From contig NZ_JABVZR010000002.1 of NCBI RefSeq assembly GCF_017163935.1, forward strand, positions 1,798,001 through 1,862,000: a DNA stretch of 64,000 nt, read 5' to 3'. The notes beneath the pieces are model-generated. The model searched no databases and had not been told where the DNA came from. It saw only the letters and a program-made list of their open reading frames with translations. The DNA is from Novosphingobium terrae (GTDB lineage: Bacteria > Pseudomonadota > Alphaproteobacteria > Sphingomonadales > Sphingomonadaceae). Each line of letters opens with the position of its first letter. The stretch's first letter is position 1. Made by a program: the position numbers and the translations under genes. Below are positions 17,510 through 26,623 of this stretch, in pieces.

Positions 17510-18826
17510 GTGGCCGGTTACGCGACTGGAGTGGCCTCGCCCCGCAAGGGGGCAGCTGGAGCCTATCGGCTCGGCGTGGTGCTGCTCGTCGCCCTGACGG
17601 TGGTGCTCGACGGGCTGGACAATCAGATGCTGGGTCTGGCCGCGCCCGCTTTGCTCCATGAATGGGGGCTGGAGCGCGGCGTGCTGGGCGGCATTTTCGC
17701 GCTGGGCTTTGTCGGCATGGCGCTGGGCACGCTGGCGGCGGGGCAGATCGGCGATACGCGGGGGCGGCGCATCGCGCTGCTGCTGGGCGTGGCGGTGTTC
17801 GGTCTGGCGACGCTGGCGACGGGCTTTGCCAGCGCTGTCTGGCAACTGGCGCTGCTCAAGATGCTGGCAGGCGTGGGGCTGGGCGGGGTGCCGGGCACGG
17901 CGGCGGCGATGATCGCGGAGTTCTCCACCGCGCGCTGGCGCAGTCTGGCCGTCACCTTCGGCGTGGTCTGCGTTTCGATTGGCGGCATTCTGGGTGGCAG
18001 CGCGGCGGCGGCGATCCTGCCCGCGTTGGGCTGGCGCTGGCTGTTCTGGTGCAGCGGCGTGCTGACGCTGGTGGTGGTTCTGGCGCTGATCCGCCTGCTG
18101 CCGGAATCGCCGGGCTTTCTGGCCCGCCATCCCGCCCGCCGCGCCGAGCTGGAGCAGGTGCTGGACCGGCTTGGCGAGATGCTGCCCCGTGCCGAACGAC
18201 AGGAGGTGCCGCCGCTGGGCGCTTTGCTGCGCGGCGATCTGGCGCGCAGCACGCTGGGCCTGTCGCTGGCGATGTTTTCGGGCATGTTTCTGGTCTATCT
18301 GATGTTCAACTGGGCCCCGACCATGCTGGCGGCGCAGGGTTTTGCCTTGCGGGACACCAGCCTTGGGCTGACCTTCTACAACATCGGCGGCACCACCGGC
18401 GCCTTGCTGGCGGCGCTGGCCATCATGGGGCTGGGTTCGCGCGTGACCTTGCCGGCGCTGGCCGGGCTGGCGGTGCTGGTCTGCGCCTTCCTCGCCGTTG
18501 CCCCTTTGCAGGCGGGCAATCATAACGTGTTGATGATGGTGGGGCTGGGCCTGCTGGGGCTGACCGGCAGCGCGGCGCAATCGGCGATGTTCGCGCTGGG
18601 CGCCCACGCCTTTCCACTGCCCTTGCGGGCGCGGGGCATGGGGGTGATGGGCGCGGCGGGCCGCATCGGCGCGCTGGTCAGCGCGGTGGCCGGATCGTGG
18701 CTGGTGGCCGGGCGCGGCGGCTTTTTCGCCGCGCTGGGCGGGCTGCTGATCGTCAATTTGCTGAGTTTTCTGGCCGTGCGCGGCCATATTCCCCCGCTGG
18801 GCCGGGGCAGAGCCAAGGATCTTTGA
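17510..18826 (+). CDS. MFS transporter, aromatic acid:H+ symporter type
   Basis: A 438-residue major facilitator with twelve helices. Helix 1 carries DGLDNQMLGLAAPAL, the arrangement seen in the AAHS family (PcaK, BenK, VanK) where the aspartate is needed for uptake, and GQIGDTRGRR forms the loop 2-3 signature. Translation probably starts at the GTG at 17510, behind GGAGAGGAG; the ATG one base earlier is in a dead frame. The stop is 2 bases before the GMC gene, so they are coupled. It would import a carboxylated aromatic or similar acid. Confidence 0.87.
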   Translation: MAGYATGVASPRKGAAGAYRLGVVLLVALTVVLDGLDNQMLGLAAPALLHEWGLERGVLGGIFALGFVGMALGTLAAGQIGDTRGRRIALLLGVAVFGLATLATGFASAVWQLALLKMLAGVGLGGVPGTAAAMIAEFSTARWRSLAVTFGVVCVSIGGILGGSAAAAILPALGWRWLFWCSGVLTLVVVLALIRLLPESPGFLARHPARRAELEQVLDRLGEMLPRAERQEVPPLGALLRGDLARSTLGLSLAMFSGMFLVYLMFNWAPTMLAAQGFALRDTSLGLTFYNIGGTTGALLAALAIMGLGSRVTLPALAGLAVLVCAFLAVAPLQAGNHNVLMMVGLGLLGLTGSAAQSAMFALGAHAFPLPLRARGMGVMGAAGRIGALVSAVAGSWLVAGRGGFFAALGGLLIVNLLSFLAVRGHIPPLGRGRAKDL

Positions 18827-18828
18827 GC

Positions 18829-20457
18829 GTGAGCGACACATTCGATTATATCGTCATCGGCTCGGGCTCGGCAGGCAGTCTGATGGCCAACCGGCTCTCC
18901 GCCGATCCCGCCAACCGCGTCGCCTTGATCGAGGCGGGGCCGTCTGACCGCCAATGGCCCGTCAACATCAAGACCGCCATGCCGGTGGGCAACATCTTCC
19001 TGCTGCCCCATGCGCGCTACAACTGGAAGCACAGCCTTTCGGGCAATACCGAAATTGGCGGGCGCAGCATCAACTTCCCGCGCGGCAAGCTGATGGGCGG
19101 CTGCAGCGCGATCAACGGCGGCGTCTATATCCGTGGCCAGCGCGAGGATTACGAGGGTTGGGTCAAGGCGGGCAACAAGGGCTGGGGCTACAGCGATGTG
19201 CTGCCCGCCTTCACCGCCGTCGAGAATTACGAAGGCCCCGACAAGCCCTGGCATGGCAAGGGTGGCGAGCTGGATGTGCAGCAGCCGCGCAGCTTCAACC
19301 CCATCACCCATGCCATCGTGGCGGCGGCGCAGCAGGCGGGCCATGCCCGCAATCAGGATTTCGCGGGCGAGAAGCAGGCCGGTTTCGGCACCTATGACCT
19401 CAACCAGCGACGCGGAACGCGGCTTTCCAGCGCGCGGGCCTTTCTGCATCCGGTGCTGAAACGCCCTAATCTGACCGTACTGTCCGACACTTTGGCACGC
19501 CGCATCCTCTTCGATCGCGGGCGGGCCAACGGGCTGGAGATCGAGCAGGCCGGCCAACGCCGCACCCTGACTGCAAAACGCGAGGTCGTGCTGTGCGGCG
19601 GGGCGATCAACTCGCCGCAACTGCTGATGCTCTCGGGGATCGGCCCGGCGGATCATCTGCGCGCGATGGGCATCGAGGTGCTGCACGATCTGCCCGGCGT
19701 GGGCGCGCATCTGCAGGATCACCCCACGGTGCATCTCTCCATGGAGAACCCCAGCGCTGAATCCTACGCGCTTTCGGCCAGGACCTATGGGCGTATCCTG
19801 CTCAGCCCGTTCCGTTATCTGCTGAAGCGTGACGGCATGTTGGCCAGCAATGTCGCCGAATGCGGTGGCTTCCTCTGCACCGATGGCAGCGGGCGGCCCG
19901 ATATCCAGATCACCTTTCTGGTGGGCCTGAAGGCCAATGCTCGCGTCATCCCCTCCGAGCATGGCTATATGGCGCTGATCCAGCTGCTGCGGCCCAAAAG
20001 CGAGGGCTCGGTACGCCTTGCCAGCAACCGGCCCGAGGACAAGCCTGTCATCGACCCCAATTTCTTCGCCGATCCCTATGACATGCGCACGCTGATCGCC
20101 GGTTTTCGCGAGGCGCGCCGCATCTTCGCGCAGCCCGCTCTGGCCGCCATGACCGGCGCCGAGATCGAGCCCGGCGTCGATGTGCAGAGCGACGCGCAGA
20201 TCGACGCGGCGCTGCGCAAGATCGTCAACACCGCCTATCACCCCACCGGCACCTGCAAGATGGGGCCCGACAGCGATCCCATGGCCGTGGTCGACGGGCG
20301 TTTGCGGGTGAGGGGCGTCTCGGGCCTGCGGGTGGTCGATGCCTCGGTGATGCCCGAGATCATCAGCGGCAACACCAGCGCGCCCACCATGATGATCGCC
20401 CAGCGCGCGGCAGCCTTCATCCTTGAAGATGCCGCCCGATCCAACATCGCGGCCTGA
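18829..20457 (+). CDS. GMC family FAD-dependent alcohol oxidoreductase
   Basis: A 542-residue flavoprotein of the choline dehydrogenase-like group. The FAD-binding VIGSGSAGSLMANRLS is at the N-terminus, GGCSAINGGVYIRGQ and GGAINSPQLLMLSGIGP are family signatures, and the C-terminal YHPTGTCKMG and NTSAPTMMIAQRAA carry the active-site His and Asn. It starts at a GTG two bases after the MFS stop. It probably oxidises a primary alcohol to the aldehyde handled by the next gene, passing electrons to quinone or a cytochrome rather than NAD. Confidence 0.92.
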   Translation: MSDTFDYIVIGSGSAGSLMANRLSADPANRVALIEAGPSDRQWPVNIKTAMPVGNIFLLPHARYNWKHSLSGNTEIGGRSINFPRGKLMGGCSAINGGVYIRGQREDYEGWVKAGNKGWGYSDVLPAFTAVENYEGPDKPWHGKGGELDVQQPRSFNPITHAIVAAAQQAGHARNQDFAGEKQAGFGTYDLNQRRGTRLSSARAFLHPVLKRPNLTVLSDTLARRILFDRGRANGLEIEQAGQRRTLTAKREVVLCGGAINSPQLLMLSGIGPADHLRAMGIEVLHDLPGVGAHLQDHPTVHLSMENPSAESYALSARTYGRILLSPFRYLLKRDGMLASNVAECGGFLCTDGSGRPDIQITFLVGLKANARVIPSEHGYMALIQLLRPKSEGSVRLASNRPEDKPVIDPNFFADPYDMRTLIAGFREARRIFAQPALAAMTGAEIEPGVDVQSDAQIDAALRKIVNTAYHPTGTCKMGPDSDPMAVVDGRLRVRGVSGLRVVDASVMPEIISGNTSAPTMMIAQRAAAFILEDAARSNIAA

Positions 20458-20482
20458 ACCGAACCTATAAGGAGAGCCCCCC

Positions 20483-21970
20483 ATGGAGATGACCCTGACG
20501 CGCAACCGCCCTGCCATGCTGGACCGGCTGGAGCAGGATATGCTGATCGACGGCAAGCGCGTGCCCGCCCTGTCCGGCAAGCGTTTCGAAACCCGCAATC
20601 CGGCGACCGGCGCCTTGCTGGCGCAGGTGGCCCATGGCGCCGCCGAGGATGTCGACCGCGCGGTGGCGGCGGCACGCAAGGCTTTCGAGGGGCCGTGGCG
20701 CCGCATGAAGCCCGCCGAGCGCCAGCGCATCATGCTGCGCCTCGCCGATCTGGTGGAGGAGCATTACGACGAGCTGGCGATGCTGGACACGCTCGATCTG
20801 GGCGCGCCGGTCTCACGCACCATGCTGGGCAAGGCTCGCGCCGGGGCGCTGCTGCGCTATTACGCGGGTCAGGCGGTGCTGATCGCGGGCGATACGCTGC
20901 CCAATTCCGCGCCCGGCGATGTGCTGTCGCATACGCTGAAGGAGCCGATCGGCGTGGTCGCGGCGATCAATCCGTGGAACGGCCCCATCGGCATGTCGGT
21001 GTGGAAGGCGGGGCCGGTGCTGGCCAGCGGCTGCACCATGGTGATGAAGCCTGCCGAGCAGACGCCCTTGTCCGCCTTGCGCTTTGGCGAGCTGTGTCTG
21101 GAAGCGGGCGTTCCGGCGGGCGTCATCAACATCCTCACCGGCATGGGCGATGCGGGGGCGGCGCTGTCCTCGCATCCCGGGATCGACAAGATCGCCTTCA
21201 CCGGCTCGACCGGGGTGGGCGAGAAGATCCTGCATGCCGCCGCATCGACCATGAAGCGGGTGACGGTGGAGCTGGGCGGCAAATCGCCCAACATCGTCTT
21301 TGCCGATGCCGATCTGGACAAGGCCGTGCCTGCCGCCGCCACCGCCGTTTTCGCCAATGCCGGGCAGATCTGCAGCGCGGGCACGCGGCTGTTCGTCCAG
21401 CGCGAGATCCATGACGAGTTCATGGCCCGTCTGGCCGAACACACGCGCACGATCCGTGTGGGCGATCCGCTCGATCCGGCCACGCAGATCGGGCCGGTGG
21501 TGTCCGGGCCGCAGATGGACAAGATCCTCGGCTTTATCGAGGGCGCCGGGCAGGAGGGCGCCCGGGCGCTGGTCGGCGGCGGCCGTCTGGCGGGCGCGGG
21601 GCTGGACGATGGCTTCTTCATCCAGCCGACCATCTTCACCGGTGTGACCGACGAGATGACCATCGCGCGGGAGGAAATCTTCGGCCCGGTGCTCAGCGCC
21701 TTCGCCTTCGATACGGAGGAAGAGGTGCTGGCCCGCGCCAATGCCACCTCCTTCGGGCTTGGCAGCGGGGTGTGGACGCGCGATCTGGCCACCGCCCATC
21801 GCATGGCGCGGGGCATTCAGGCCGGGTCGGTCTGGGTGAACTGCTATCAGATGCTCGATCCGGGCGTACCGTTTGGCGGCTACAAGCTGAGCGGCTTCGG
21901 GCGCGAGTCCGGCCCGCATCACATTGAGGAATATCTGGAAACCAAGGCGGTGTGGATCAATCTGGATTGA
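20483..21970 (+). CDS. Aldehyde dehydrogenase (NAD(P)-dependent)
   Basis: A 495-residue ALDH-superfamily enzyme. It has FTGSTGVGEKIL for cofactor binding, ELGGKSPNIVF with the general-base glutamate, and the nucleophile in NAGQICSAGTR; EEIFGPVLSAF lies near the end. A GGAGAG ribosome site precedes the ATG, and the gene follows the GMC oxidoreductase by 25 bases. Together they would convert an alcohol to a carboxylic acid. It is distinct from the second aldehyde dehydrogenase at 32951. Confidence 0.93.
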   Translation: MEMTLTRNRPAMLDRLEQDMLIDGKRVPALSGKRFETRNPATGALLAQVAHGAAEDVDRAVAAARKAFEGPWRRMKPAERQRIMLRLADLVEEHYDELAMLDTLDLGAPVSRTMLGKARAGALLRYYAGQAVLIAGDTLPNSAPGDVLSHTLKEPIGVVAAINPWNGPIGMSVWKAGPVLASGCTMVMKPAEQTPLSALRFGELCLEAGVPAGVINILTGMGDAGAALSSHPGIDKIAFTGSTGVGEKILHAAASTMKRVTVELGGKSPNIVFADADLDKAVPAAATAVFANAGQICSAGTRLFVQREIHDEFMARLAEHTRTIRVGDPLDPATQIGPVVSGPQMDKILGFIEGAGQEGARALVGGGRLAGAGLDDGFFIQPTIFTGVTDEMTIAREEIFGPVLSAFAFDTEEEVLARANATSFGLGSGVWTRDLATAHRMARGIQAGSVWVNCYQMLDPGVPFGGYKLSGFGRESGPHHIEEYLETKAVWINLD

Positions 21971-21974
21971 AGGT

Positions 21975-23210
21975 TCAGACCCAGCCCGTGCTGCGCAGCG
22001 CGGGCTGGGTTGATCCCGGGCGCATCGCCGTCGCCGCCTCTTCCAGACAGTCGAGGAAATGGCGCTGGGTGGCCGTGGGGCGCCAGCTGCGCCTTGTGCT
22101 GATGCCGACCAGACGGCGGCTATGCTCCAGCGGTGCGCCGACCTGCGCCAGCAGCCCGCTGCGGATCTGCAAGGCCACCTGATCGGGTGAGAGCAGGGTG
22201 AGGAAATTGCCCTCCGTCAGCAACCGCCCGATAATCATCACCGACCCGCATTCGATCGGCGTTTCGGGCAGCGCGGCGCCGTGGAACAGCTGCTCCCATT
22301 GTTCGCGCAGGGGCGAATTGGCCGGGGCCACGATCCAGGGATAGGCGGAAAGCTGCTCCAGCTTGGGCTGCGGCACCGAGGCCAGCGGGTGCTGGCTGCC
22401 CGCCGCGATCACCAGATGATCCTCGTAGAGCGGCATCTGGTACAGGTCGGCGATTTCGAAAGGGCGCAGGGCGCCGACGATCATGTCGATCTCGCCATCG
22501 CGCAGGGGCTCGACCAGCTCGCGCCAGCTGCCCTCCAGCACCTTGAAGGCGGCGCGCGGATAGTTGCTGGTCATGCGCGCCATGGCGGCGGGCACCAGAT
22601 AGGGCCGGGCCAGCGGCAAGGCGCCGAAAGCGATCAGCTCGCTGCCGCTGTCGAAGCCCAGATCGGCCACCGCCGCGATGATCTCGGTGACGGCCAGCCT
22701 TGCGCCGCGCGCCAGCCTTTTGCCCGCCGGATTGAGCCAGATCGCGCGGCCCCGCCGCTCCACCAGCTGGCCGCCGATCATATGCTCCAGATCGCTGACG
22801 GCGCGATGCACGGCGGTTTGAGACATGCCACTGCTGTGCGCGGCGGCAGCAAAGCCCCCCGCCTCGGCCAGCGCCAGAAAGGCGCGCAGCTGGGTCATGG
22901 TCATCAGCCGCTCGGGGTATTGGAACACCGCCGACAGGCCTTTGGCGGCGTGGGAGAGATGTTCCAGTGCGACGCGGGTGCGCTCGATCACGATGGCGCC
23001 CATCGGCGTTGGCACCATGCCGCCCGAGCGCCGCTCGAACATCGTATAGCCGAACTGGCGTTCCAGCTTGGCGAGCCCCTGCGTCAGCGCGGGCTGGCTG
23101 AGGCTGACGCTGTCTGCCGCCGCCGTGATGCTGCCCTTCTCCGCAATGGAGAGCAGGGCGCGCAGATGCCGCAGGTTGAGGTCGAAAGGGTCCGCCGCCA
23201 TGGGTCGCAT
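21975..23210 (-). CDS. LysR-type regulator with two tandem HTH domains
   Basis: About 411 residues, roughly 100 longer than a normal LysR protein. Two complete LysR-type winged HTH units can be read: residues 12-71 (LRALLSIAEKGSITAAAD, SLSQPALTQGLAKLE, FERR) and residues 105-164 (LRAFLALAEAGGFAAAAH, GMSQTAVHRAVSDLE, VERRG). The effector-binding domain (about 180-390) follows, with WIVAPANSPLREQWE near its end. The start could be 23210 or 23201. It diverges from the acyl-CoA dehydrogenase gene and converges with the aldehyde dehydrogenase, so it probably controls part of this cluster, perhaps through paired DNA sites. Confidence 0.9.
   Translation of the reverse strand: MRPMAADPFDLNLRHLRALLSIAEKGSITAAADSVSLSQPALTQGLAKLERQFGYTMFERRSGGMVPTPMGAIVIERTRVALEHLSHAAKGLSAVFQYPERLMTMTQLRAFLALAEAGGFAAAAHSSGMSQTAVHRAVSDLEHMIGGQLVERRGRAIWLNPAGKRLARGARLAVTEIIAAVADLGFDSGSELIAFGALPLARPYLVPAAMARMTSNYPRAAFKVLEGSWRELVEPLRDGEIDMIVGALRPFEIADLYQMPLYEDHLVIAAGSQHPLASVPQPKLEQLSAYPWIVAPANSPLREQWEQLFHGAALPETPIECGSVMIIGRLLTEGNFLTLLSPDQVALQIRSGLLAQVGAPLEHSRRLVGISTRRSWRPTATQRHFLDCLEEAATAMRPGSTQPALRSTGWV
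21980..22009. terminator. 30-base palindrome at converging gene ends
   Basis: CCCAGCCCG-TGCTGC and its complement GCAGCG-CGGGCTGGG form a nearly perfect 30-base palindrome (one G/T wobble) inside the last codons of the LysR gene and just after the aldehyde dehydrogenase stop. It could stop transcription from the plus strand. No T run follows. Confidence 0.45.
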
Positions 23211-23247
23211 AGTAGGCCCGGGCGTGGGCGGCGCAATCGAAAAATCG

Positions 23248-23262
23248 AATGGACTGACCTTT
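23248..23262. promoter_or_regulatory. Second, imperfect GntR operator before acyl-CoA dehydrogenase
   Basis: AATGGA-CTG-ACCTTT, exactly 20 bases (about two helical turns) upstream of the perfect palindrome at 23268. The spacing suggests two regulator dimers bound on the same DNA face. Confidence 0.4.
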
Positions 23263-23267
23263 TTCTT

Positions 23268-23282
23268 AATGGTACGACCATT
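23268..23282. promoter_or_regulatory. Putative GntR operator, LysR/acyl-CoA dehydrogenase promoter
   Basis: AATGGT-ACG-ACCATT is a perfect 15-base inverted repeat, identical to the copy before the ETF genes at 26647. It lies 50 bases before the acyl-CoA dehydrogenase ATG. The GGT-N3-ACC form is that of FadR-subfamily GntR operators such as the PdhR box. Confidence 0.65.
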
Positions 23283-23332
23283 TCGAGTCTGGCGCCGAAG
23301 CGCAGACATCGTTCCCCACAGGAGGATGCCCG

Positions 23333-24472
23333 ATGGATTTTGAACTTCCCGATGAAATCGCCGAATTCCGCGAGGCGACCCGCCAGATCGTGGCCAATCT
23401 GCTGACCTATGAAACGGCCTTTCATGAGACCGGCAAGGTCGATCCCATCGTGCGCAAGACGCTGATCGAGAATGGCTATTTTGCCATGGCCCTGCCTGAA
23501 GAGCATGGCGGTCTGGGGCTGGGCGCTCTGGCGCAGGCGGTGGTGCAGATCGAACTGGCGCGCCTTCCTCCCCAATTCTGGACCGAGCTGCGCCCGTTGA
23601 TGGGCCCGGGCGCCCGCAACATCGTGCAGCATGGCAGCGAAGAGCAGAAGGCCCGCCTGCTGCCCGGCATGGCCAATGGCGAGATCGGCATCGCTTTTGC
23701 TCTCACCGAGCCCAATTCGGGATCGGACCCCGGCTCGATGCGCACCACTGCGGTTCGCAACGCCGACGGCTGGCTGATCAATGGCAGCAAGACCTTCATT
23801 TCCAACGGCAAGAACGCCAAATATGTGATCGTCTACGCCTATACCGACAAGAGCGCGGGTCCGCGCGGTGGCATCACCGCCTTCCTGATGCCTGCCGACA
23901 CGCCGGGCTATTCGGTGACCGGCACGATCGAGCTGATGGGCACCGCCTCGCCGGGTGTCTACGAACTGTCCTTCGACAATTGCCAGCTGCCCGAAGATGC
24001 GGTGATCGGCGAGTTGGGGCGCGGTTTCCATTATGCGCTGGAAGGCCTGAACGAGGGCCGCATGAATGTGGGCGCCACGGCGGTCGGCATGGGCGAATAT
24101 GCGCTGGAGCTGGCCATTGCGGAATCGAAGGTGCGCCCGGCGTTTGGCGGGGTGATCTCCGACTTTCAGGCGATCCGTCATTACATCGCCACCATGGCCA
24201 CCGATATGCGCGCGGCGCGGCTGATCCTGCTCGATGCGGCCTGGCGGTACGATCAGGGCGAGAAGAAGCGTGAACTGGCCTCGATGGCCAAATTGTTCGC
24301 CACCGAGGCGGGCAGCCGCACGGTGGATACCGCGCTGCAGATCTTTGGCGGCAACGGCTATTGCAAGGGCTTTGCCATCGAGCGGCTCTATCGCGATATC
24401 CGCATCACGCGGATTTACGAGGGTTCCTCGGAGATCCAGCGCAACACCATCGCGCGCGAATTGCTGCGGTGA
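23333..24472 (+). CDS. Acyl-CoA dehydrogenase
   Basis: A 379-residue flavoenzyme introducing an alpha,beta double bond into an acyl-CoA. It has the usual three domains, with FALTEPNSGSDPGSM and GSKTFISNGKNAKY in the middle beta domain and QIFGGNGYCKGFAIERLYRD then IYEGSSEIQRNTIAREL at the C-terminus; the Glu of YEG is the expected catalytic base. GAGGATGCCCG precedes the ATG. Electrons would pass to the ETF encoded at 26692-28369, which shares the same operator. The exact acyl substrate is not predictable. Confidence 0.94.
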   Translation: MDFELPDEIAEFREATRQIVANLLTYETAFHETGKVDPIVRKTLIENGYFAMALPEEHGGLGLGALAQAVVQIELARLPPQFWTELRPLMGPGARNIVQHGSEEQKARLLPGMANGEIGIAFALTEPNSGSDPGSMRTTAVRNADGWLINGSKTFISNGKNAKYVIVYAYTDKSAGPRGGITAFLMPADTPGYSVTGTIELMGTASPGVYELSFDNCQLPEDAVIGELGRGFHYALEGLNEGRMNVGATAVGMGEYALELAIAESKVRPAFGGVISDFQAIRHYIATMATDMRAARLILLDAAWRYDQGEKKRELASMAKLFATEAGSRTVDTALQIFGGNGYCKGFAIERLYRDIRITRIYEGSSEIQRNTIARELLR

Positions 24473-24477
24473 AAGAT

Positions 24478-24507
24478 GGGGCCGGGGTGATGAACCTCGG
24501 CCCCTTT
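24478..24507. terminator. Terminator between convergent genes
   Basis: GGGGCCG and CGGCCCC pair around a 13-base loop that can extend the stem by GGT/ACC, followed by TTT. It lies 5 bases after the acyl-CoA dehydrogenase stop, between convergent genes. Confidence 0.6.
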
Positions 24508-24517
24508 CGCATGGGGA

Positions 24518-25708
24518 TCAGAGCAGATTTCCGGCGGTGCGCAGGGCGCCAAGGTCTTGTGCTGAAAGGCCCAGTTCCGCGCTCAGCACGGCATCGCCGT
24601 CGGCGCCCAGTTGCGAGACGTGGTTGCGCGCTTTGGCCTGCGACCCGCTCATGCGGAAGGGCGGGTTGGGGACGCGATAGGGGCCCGCGCCATCGTCGAT
24701 CCGGGTGAAGGCCTTGCGGGCGGCGAGTTGCGGGTCGTCCAGCACCTCCTCCATGCTGCGGTAGAGGCCGCAGGGCACGCCATGTTTGGCAAGGATCGCT
24801 TCAGCCTCGGCGCTGCTGCGCTGGCAGGTCCATTCTTCCACGGATGCCAGCAGCGTGGCCCAATTGGCGTTGCGATCAGCATTGGTGCGAAAGCGCGGGT
24901 CCTGCTGCCATTCGGGGTGGCCGACCGCCTGCGTCAATTGCTCGAAATTGCGCGGGCTGGTGGGGGCGACCATGATAAAACCGTCCGTGGTGCGCAGCGG
25001 CGTGTAAAGCGGGCGTCGCGCATCGCCGGGGAATTGCGCGGCCTGCGTCTCATAGACCAGCATGCCGACCATCGCCTCCAGCATGGAAACGTCGATATAC
25101 TGCCCCTGCCCGGTCTTTTCGCGCTGATAGAGCGCGGCCTGAATTGCGCCGAAGGCATGGGTGCCGCCCAGCACATCGCCGACGAAGATGCCGCTCGTGG
25201 CCGGGCGCGTGGCATCGTCCTGATAGTGCAGATTGACCATGTCGAAGCCGCTGGCGGCATGGATCACCGGGGCATAGGCGGGCTGATGCGCCTTGGGCCC
25301 GCTCTGCCCATAGCCCGAGATCGAGCAATAGATCAGCCGCGGATTGAGCGCGGACAGCGTGGCGTAATCGAGGCCGAAGCGCGCCATCACCCCGGGGCGG
25401 AAGTTCTCGATCACCACATCGAAGCGGGGCACCATGCGGTGGATGAGGTCGCGGATTTCGGGCGCCTTGAGGTTGCAGGCCAGCGAGCGCTTTCCGGCGT
25501 TGAGATGACCGAAATAGGCGCTGTGCCCCTGCCGCATGGGCGGGCGGGCGCGGACCTGATCGCCTTCCAGCGACTCGATCTTGATCACCTCCGCCCCCAG
25601 ATCGGCCAGCATGCGCGAGGCGAAAGGCCCGGCCATCACGCTGGTGAAATCGAGCACCCGCACATCGGACAGCGCATCGCGAGGCTGGGTGTTGGCAGGG
25701 GCGGTCAT
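24518..25708 (-). CDS. CaiB/BaiF-type CoA transferase (class III)
   Basis: A 396-residue family III CoA-transferase. The N-terminal VRVLDFTSVMAGPFASRMLADLGAEVIKIE and GRNLK-like KRSLACNLK segments are diagnostic, and DVSMLEAMVGMLVYE holds the region of the catalytic aspartate. It moves CoA from one carboxylic acid to another, so it would activate the acid made by the aldehyde dehydrogenases without ATP. It precedes (converges with) the acyl-CoA dehydrogenase gene and is downstream of the GntR regulator, with its own operator-like site at 25734. Confidence 0.92.
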   Translation of the reverse strand: MTAPANTQPRDALSDVRVLDFTSVMAGPFASRMLADLGAEVIKIESLEGDQVRARPPMRQGHSAYFGHLNAGKRSLACNLKAPEIRDLIHRMVPRFDVVIENFRPGVMARFGLDYATLSALNPRLIYCSISGYGQSGPKAHQPAYAPVIHAASGFDMVNLHYQDDATRPATSGIFVGDVLGGTHAFGAIQAALYQREKTGQGQYIDVSMLEAMVGMLVYETQAAQFPGDARRPLYTPLRTTDGFIMVAPTSPRNFEQLTQAVGHPEWQQDPRFRTNADRNANWATLLASVEEWTCQRSSAEAEAILAKHGVPCGLYRSMEEVLDDPQLAARKAFTRIDDGAGPYRVPNPPFRMSGSQAKARNHVSQLGADGDAVLSAELGLSAQDLGALRTAGNLL

Positions 25709-25733
25709 TAAGGCTCTCCCATTATAAAAGTAT

Positions 25734-25748
25734 AATGGTCCTACCTAT
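25734..25748. promoter_or_regulatory. Putative GntR operator before the CoA transferase gene
   Basis: AATGGT-CCT-ACCTAT; on the minus strand it reads ATAGGT-AGG-ACCATT. It is 26 bases upstream of the CoA transferase start, next to a TATACT/TATAAT-rich stretch that could be the -10 element. Confidence 0.5.
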
Positions 25749-25814
25749 TGCATGAGGGCGCAAGGCGGTCAATCGCGCATGGCGCGCGCGGGTCGATCCG
25801 GCACTGGGGAAAGG

Positions 25815-26549
25815 TCAGGCCGCGCCGCGTGCCTTGATGTTCTTGCGCACATGGCGGTGGATGCGTTCCAGATGCTTGCGCATTTCCAGAGCGGCGGCAT
25901 CGGCATCGCGTTTGCGCAAATGGCGGATCAGGCGCAGGCGCGAATCGATCAGCGTCTCCTGCAAGGTCTCGTAATCGGGCCCCTGCACGAATTGATGGAG
26001 GATCGAGGACAGCGAATTGACGAAAATGCCATAGATGCGGTTCTTCGTGGCGCGCGCCAGCACTTCATACCACTGCGCCGCGCATTCATAGCGCGCTTCG
26101 ACGGTGGTTTCCTGTTTGGTGCGCTCGGCGATGGCCTCCAACTCGGCCAGATCGGTCTCGGTGGCCCTTTCGCAGGCGAGGCGCACGATGATGTCCAGCG
26201 TGGCGAGGCGCGCTTCGGTCAGCTCTTCCAGCGAAACCTTGCCGAGATGCACATAGTCCTGCATCGCCTGCACGATGCGGTCCGGCTCGGCGGCCTGAAT
26301 GAAGGAGCCGCCCTTCACGCCCTTGGTATTGCGGATGATGCCCGAAACCTCAAGGCTGCGCAGCGCCTCGCGCAGGGCGCTGCGGCTCACCTGAAATTCG
26401 ATGGCCAGTTCGCGCTCGGCAGGCAGCTTGTCGCCGGTCTTGAGCGTGCCCGCCGCCAGTTGTGAGCGGATCTGTTCGCAGATCGCCTCAAAGGCGCGCT
26501 GGGTCTTGATCGGGGCGAAATTGGGCTTGGCGGCGGTGTTGGTCGGCAT
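25815..26549 (-). CDS. GntR family regulator, FadR subfamily
   Basis: A 244-residue repressor-type protein. The winged HTH (about residues 18-85) contains LPAERELAIEFQVSRSALREALRSLEVSGII, and the all-helical FCD ligand domain (about 100-235) contains EARLATLDIIVRLACERA and the metal/ligand-type residues spaced through its helices. It is encoded at the centre of the catabolic cluster, divergent from the ETF operon and upstream of the CoA transferase. Regulators of this subfamily bind GGT-N3-ACC palindromes and are released by a pathway acid or acyl-CoA; seven such sites are found in the locus. Confidence 0.92.
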   Translation of the reverse strand: MPTNTAAKPNFAPIKTQRAFEAICEQIRSQLAAGTLKTGDKLPAERELAIEFQVSRSALREALRSLEVSGIIRNTKGVKGGSFIQAAEPDRIVQAMQDYVHLGKVSLEELTEARLATLDIIVRLACERATETDLAELEAIAERTKQETTVEARYECAAQWYEVLARATKNRIYGIFVNSLSSILHQFVQGPDYETLQETLIDSRLRLIRHLRKRDADAAALEMRKHLERIHRHVRKNIKARGAA

Positions 26550-26623
26550 CGCGGATCACTTTCGAGCAGGATGGCCTTCTATAGCGCATGGGCAAAAAGG
26601 AGCAATGGCCGGACCGTAGCGGC

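Noticed and set aside
17509..17597. ATG at 17509 as the MFS transporter start
   Set aside because: That frame ends after 29 codons; the GTG one base later opens the frame that encodes the transporter helices.
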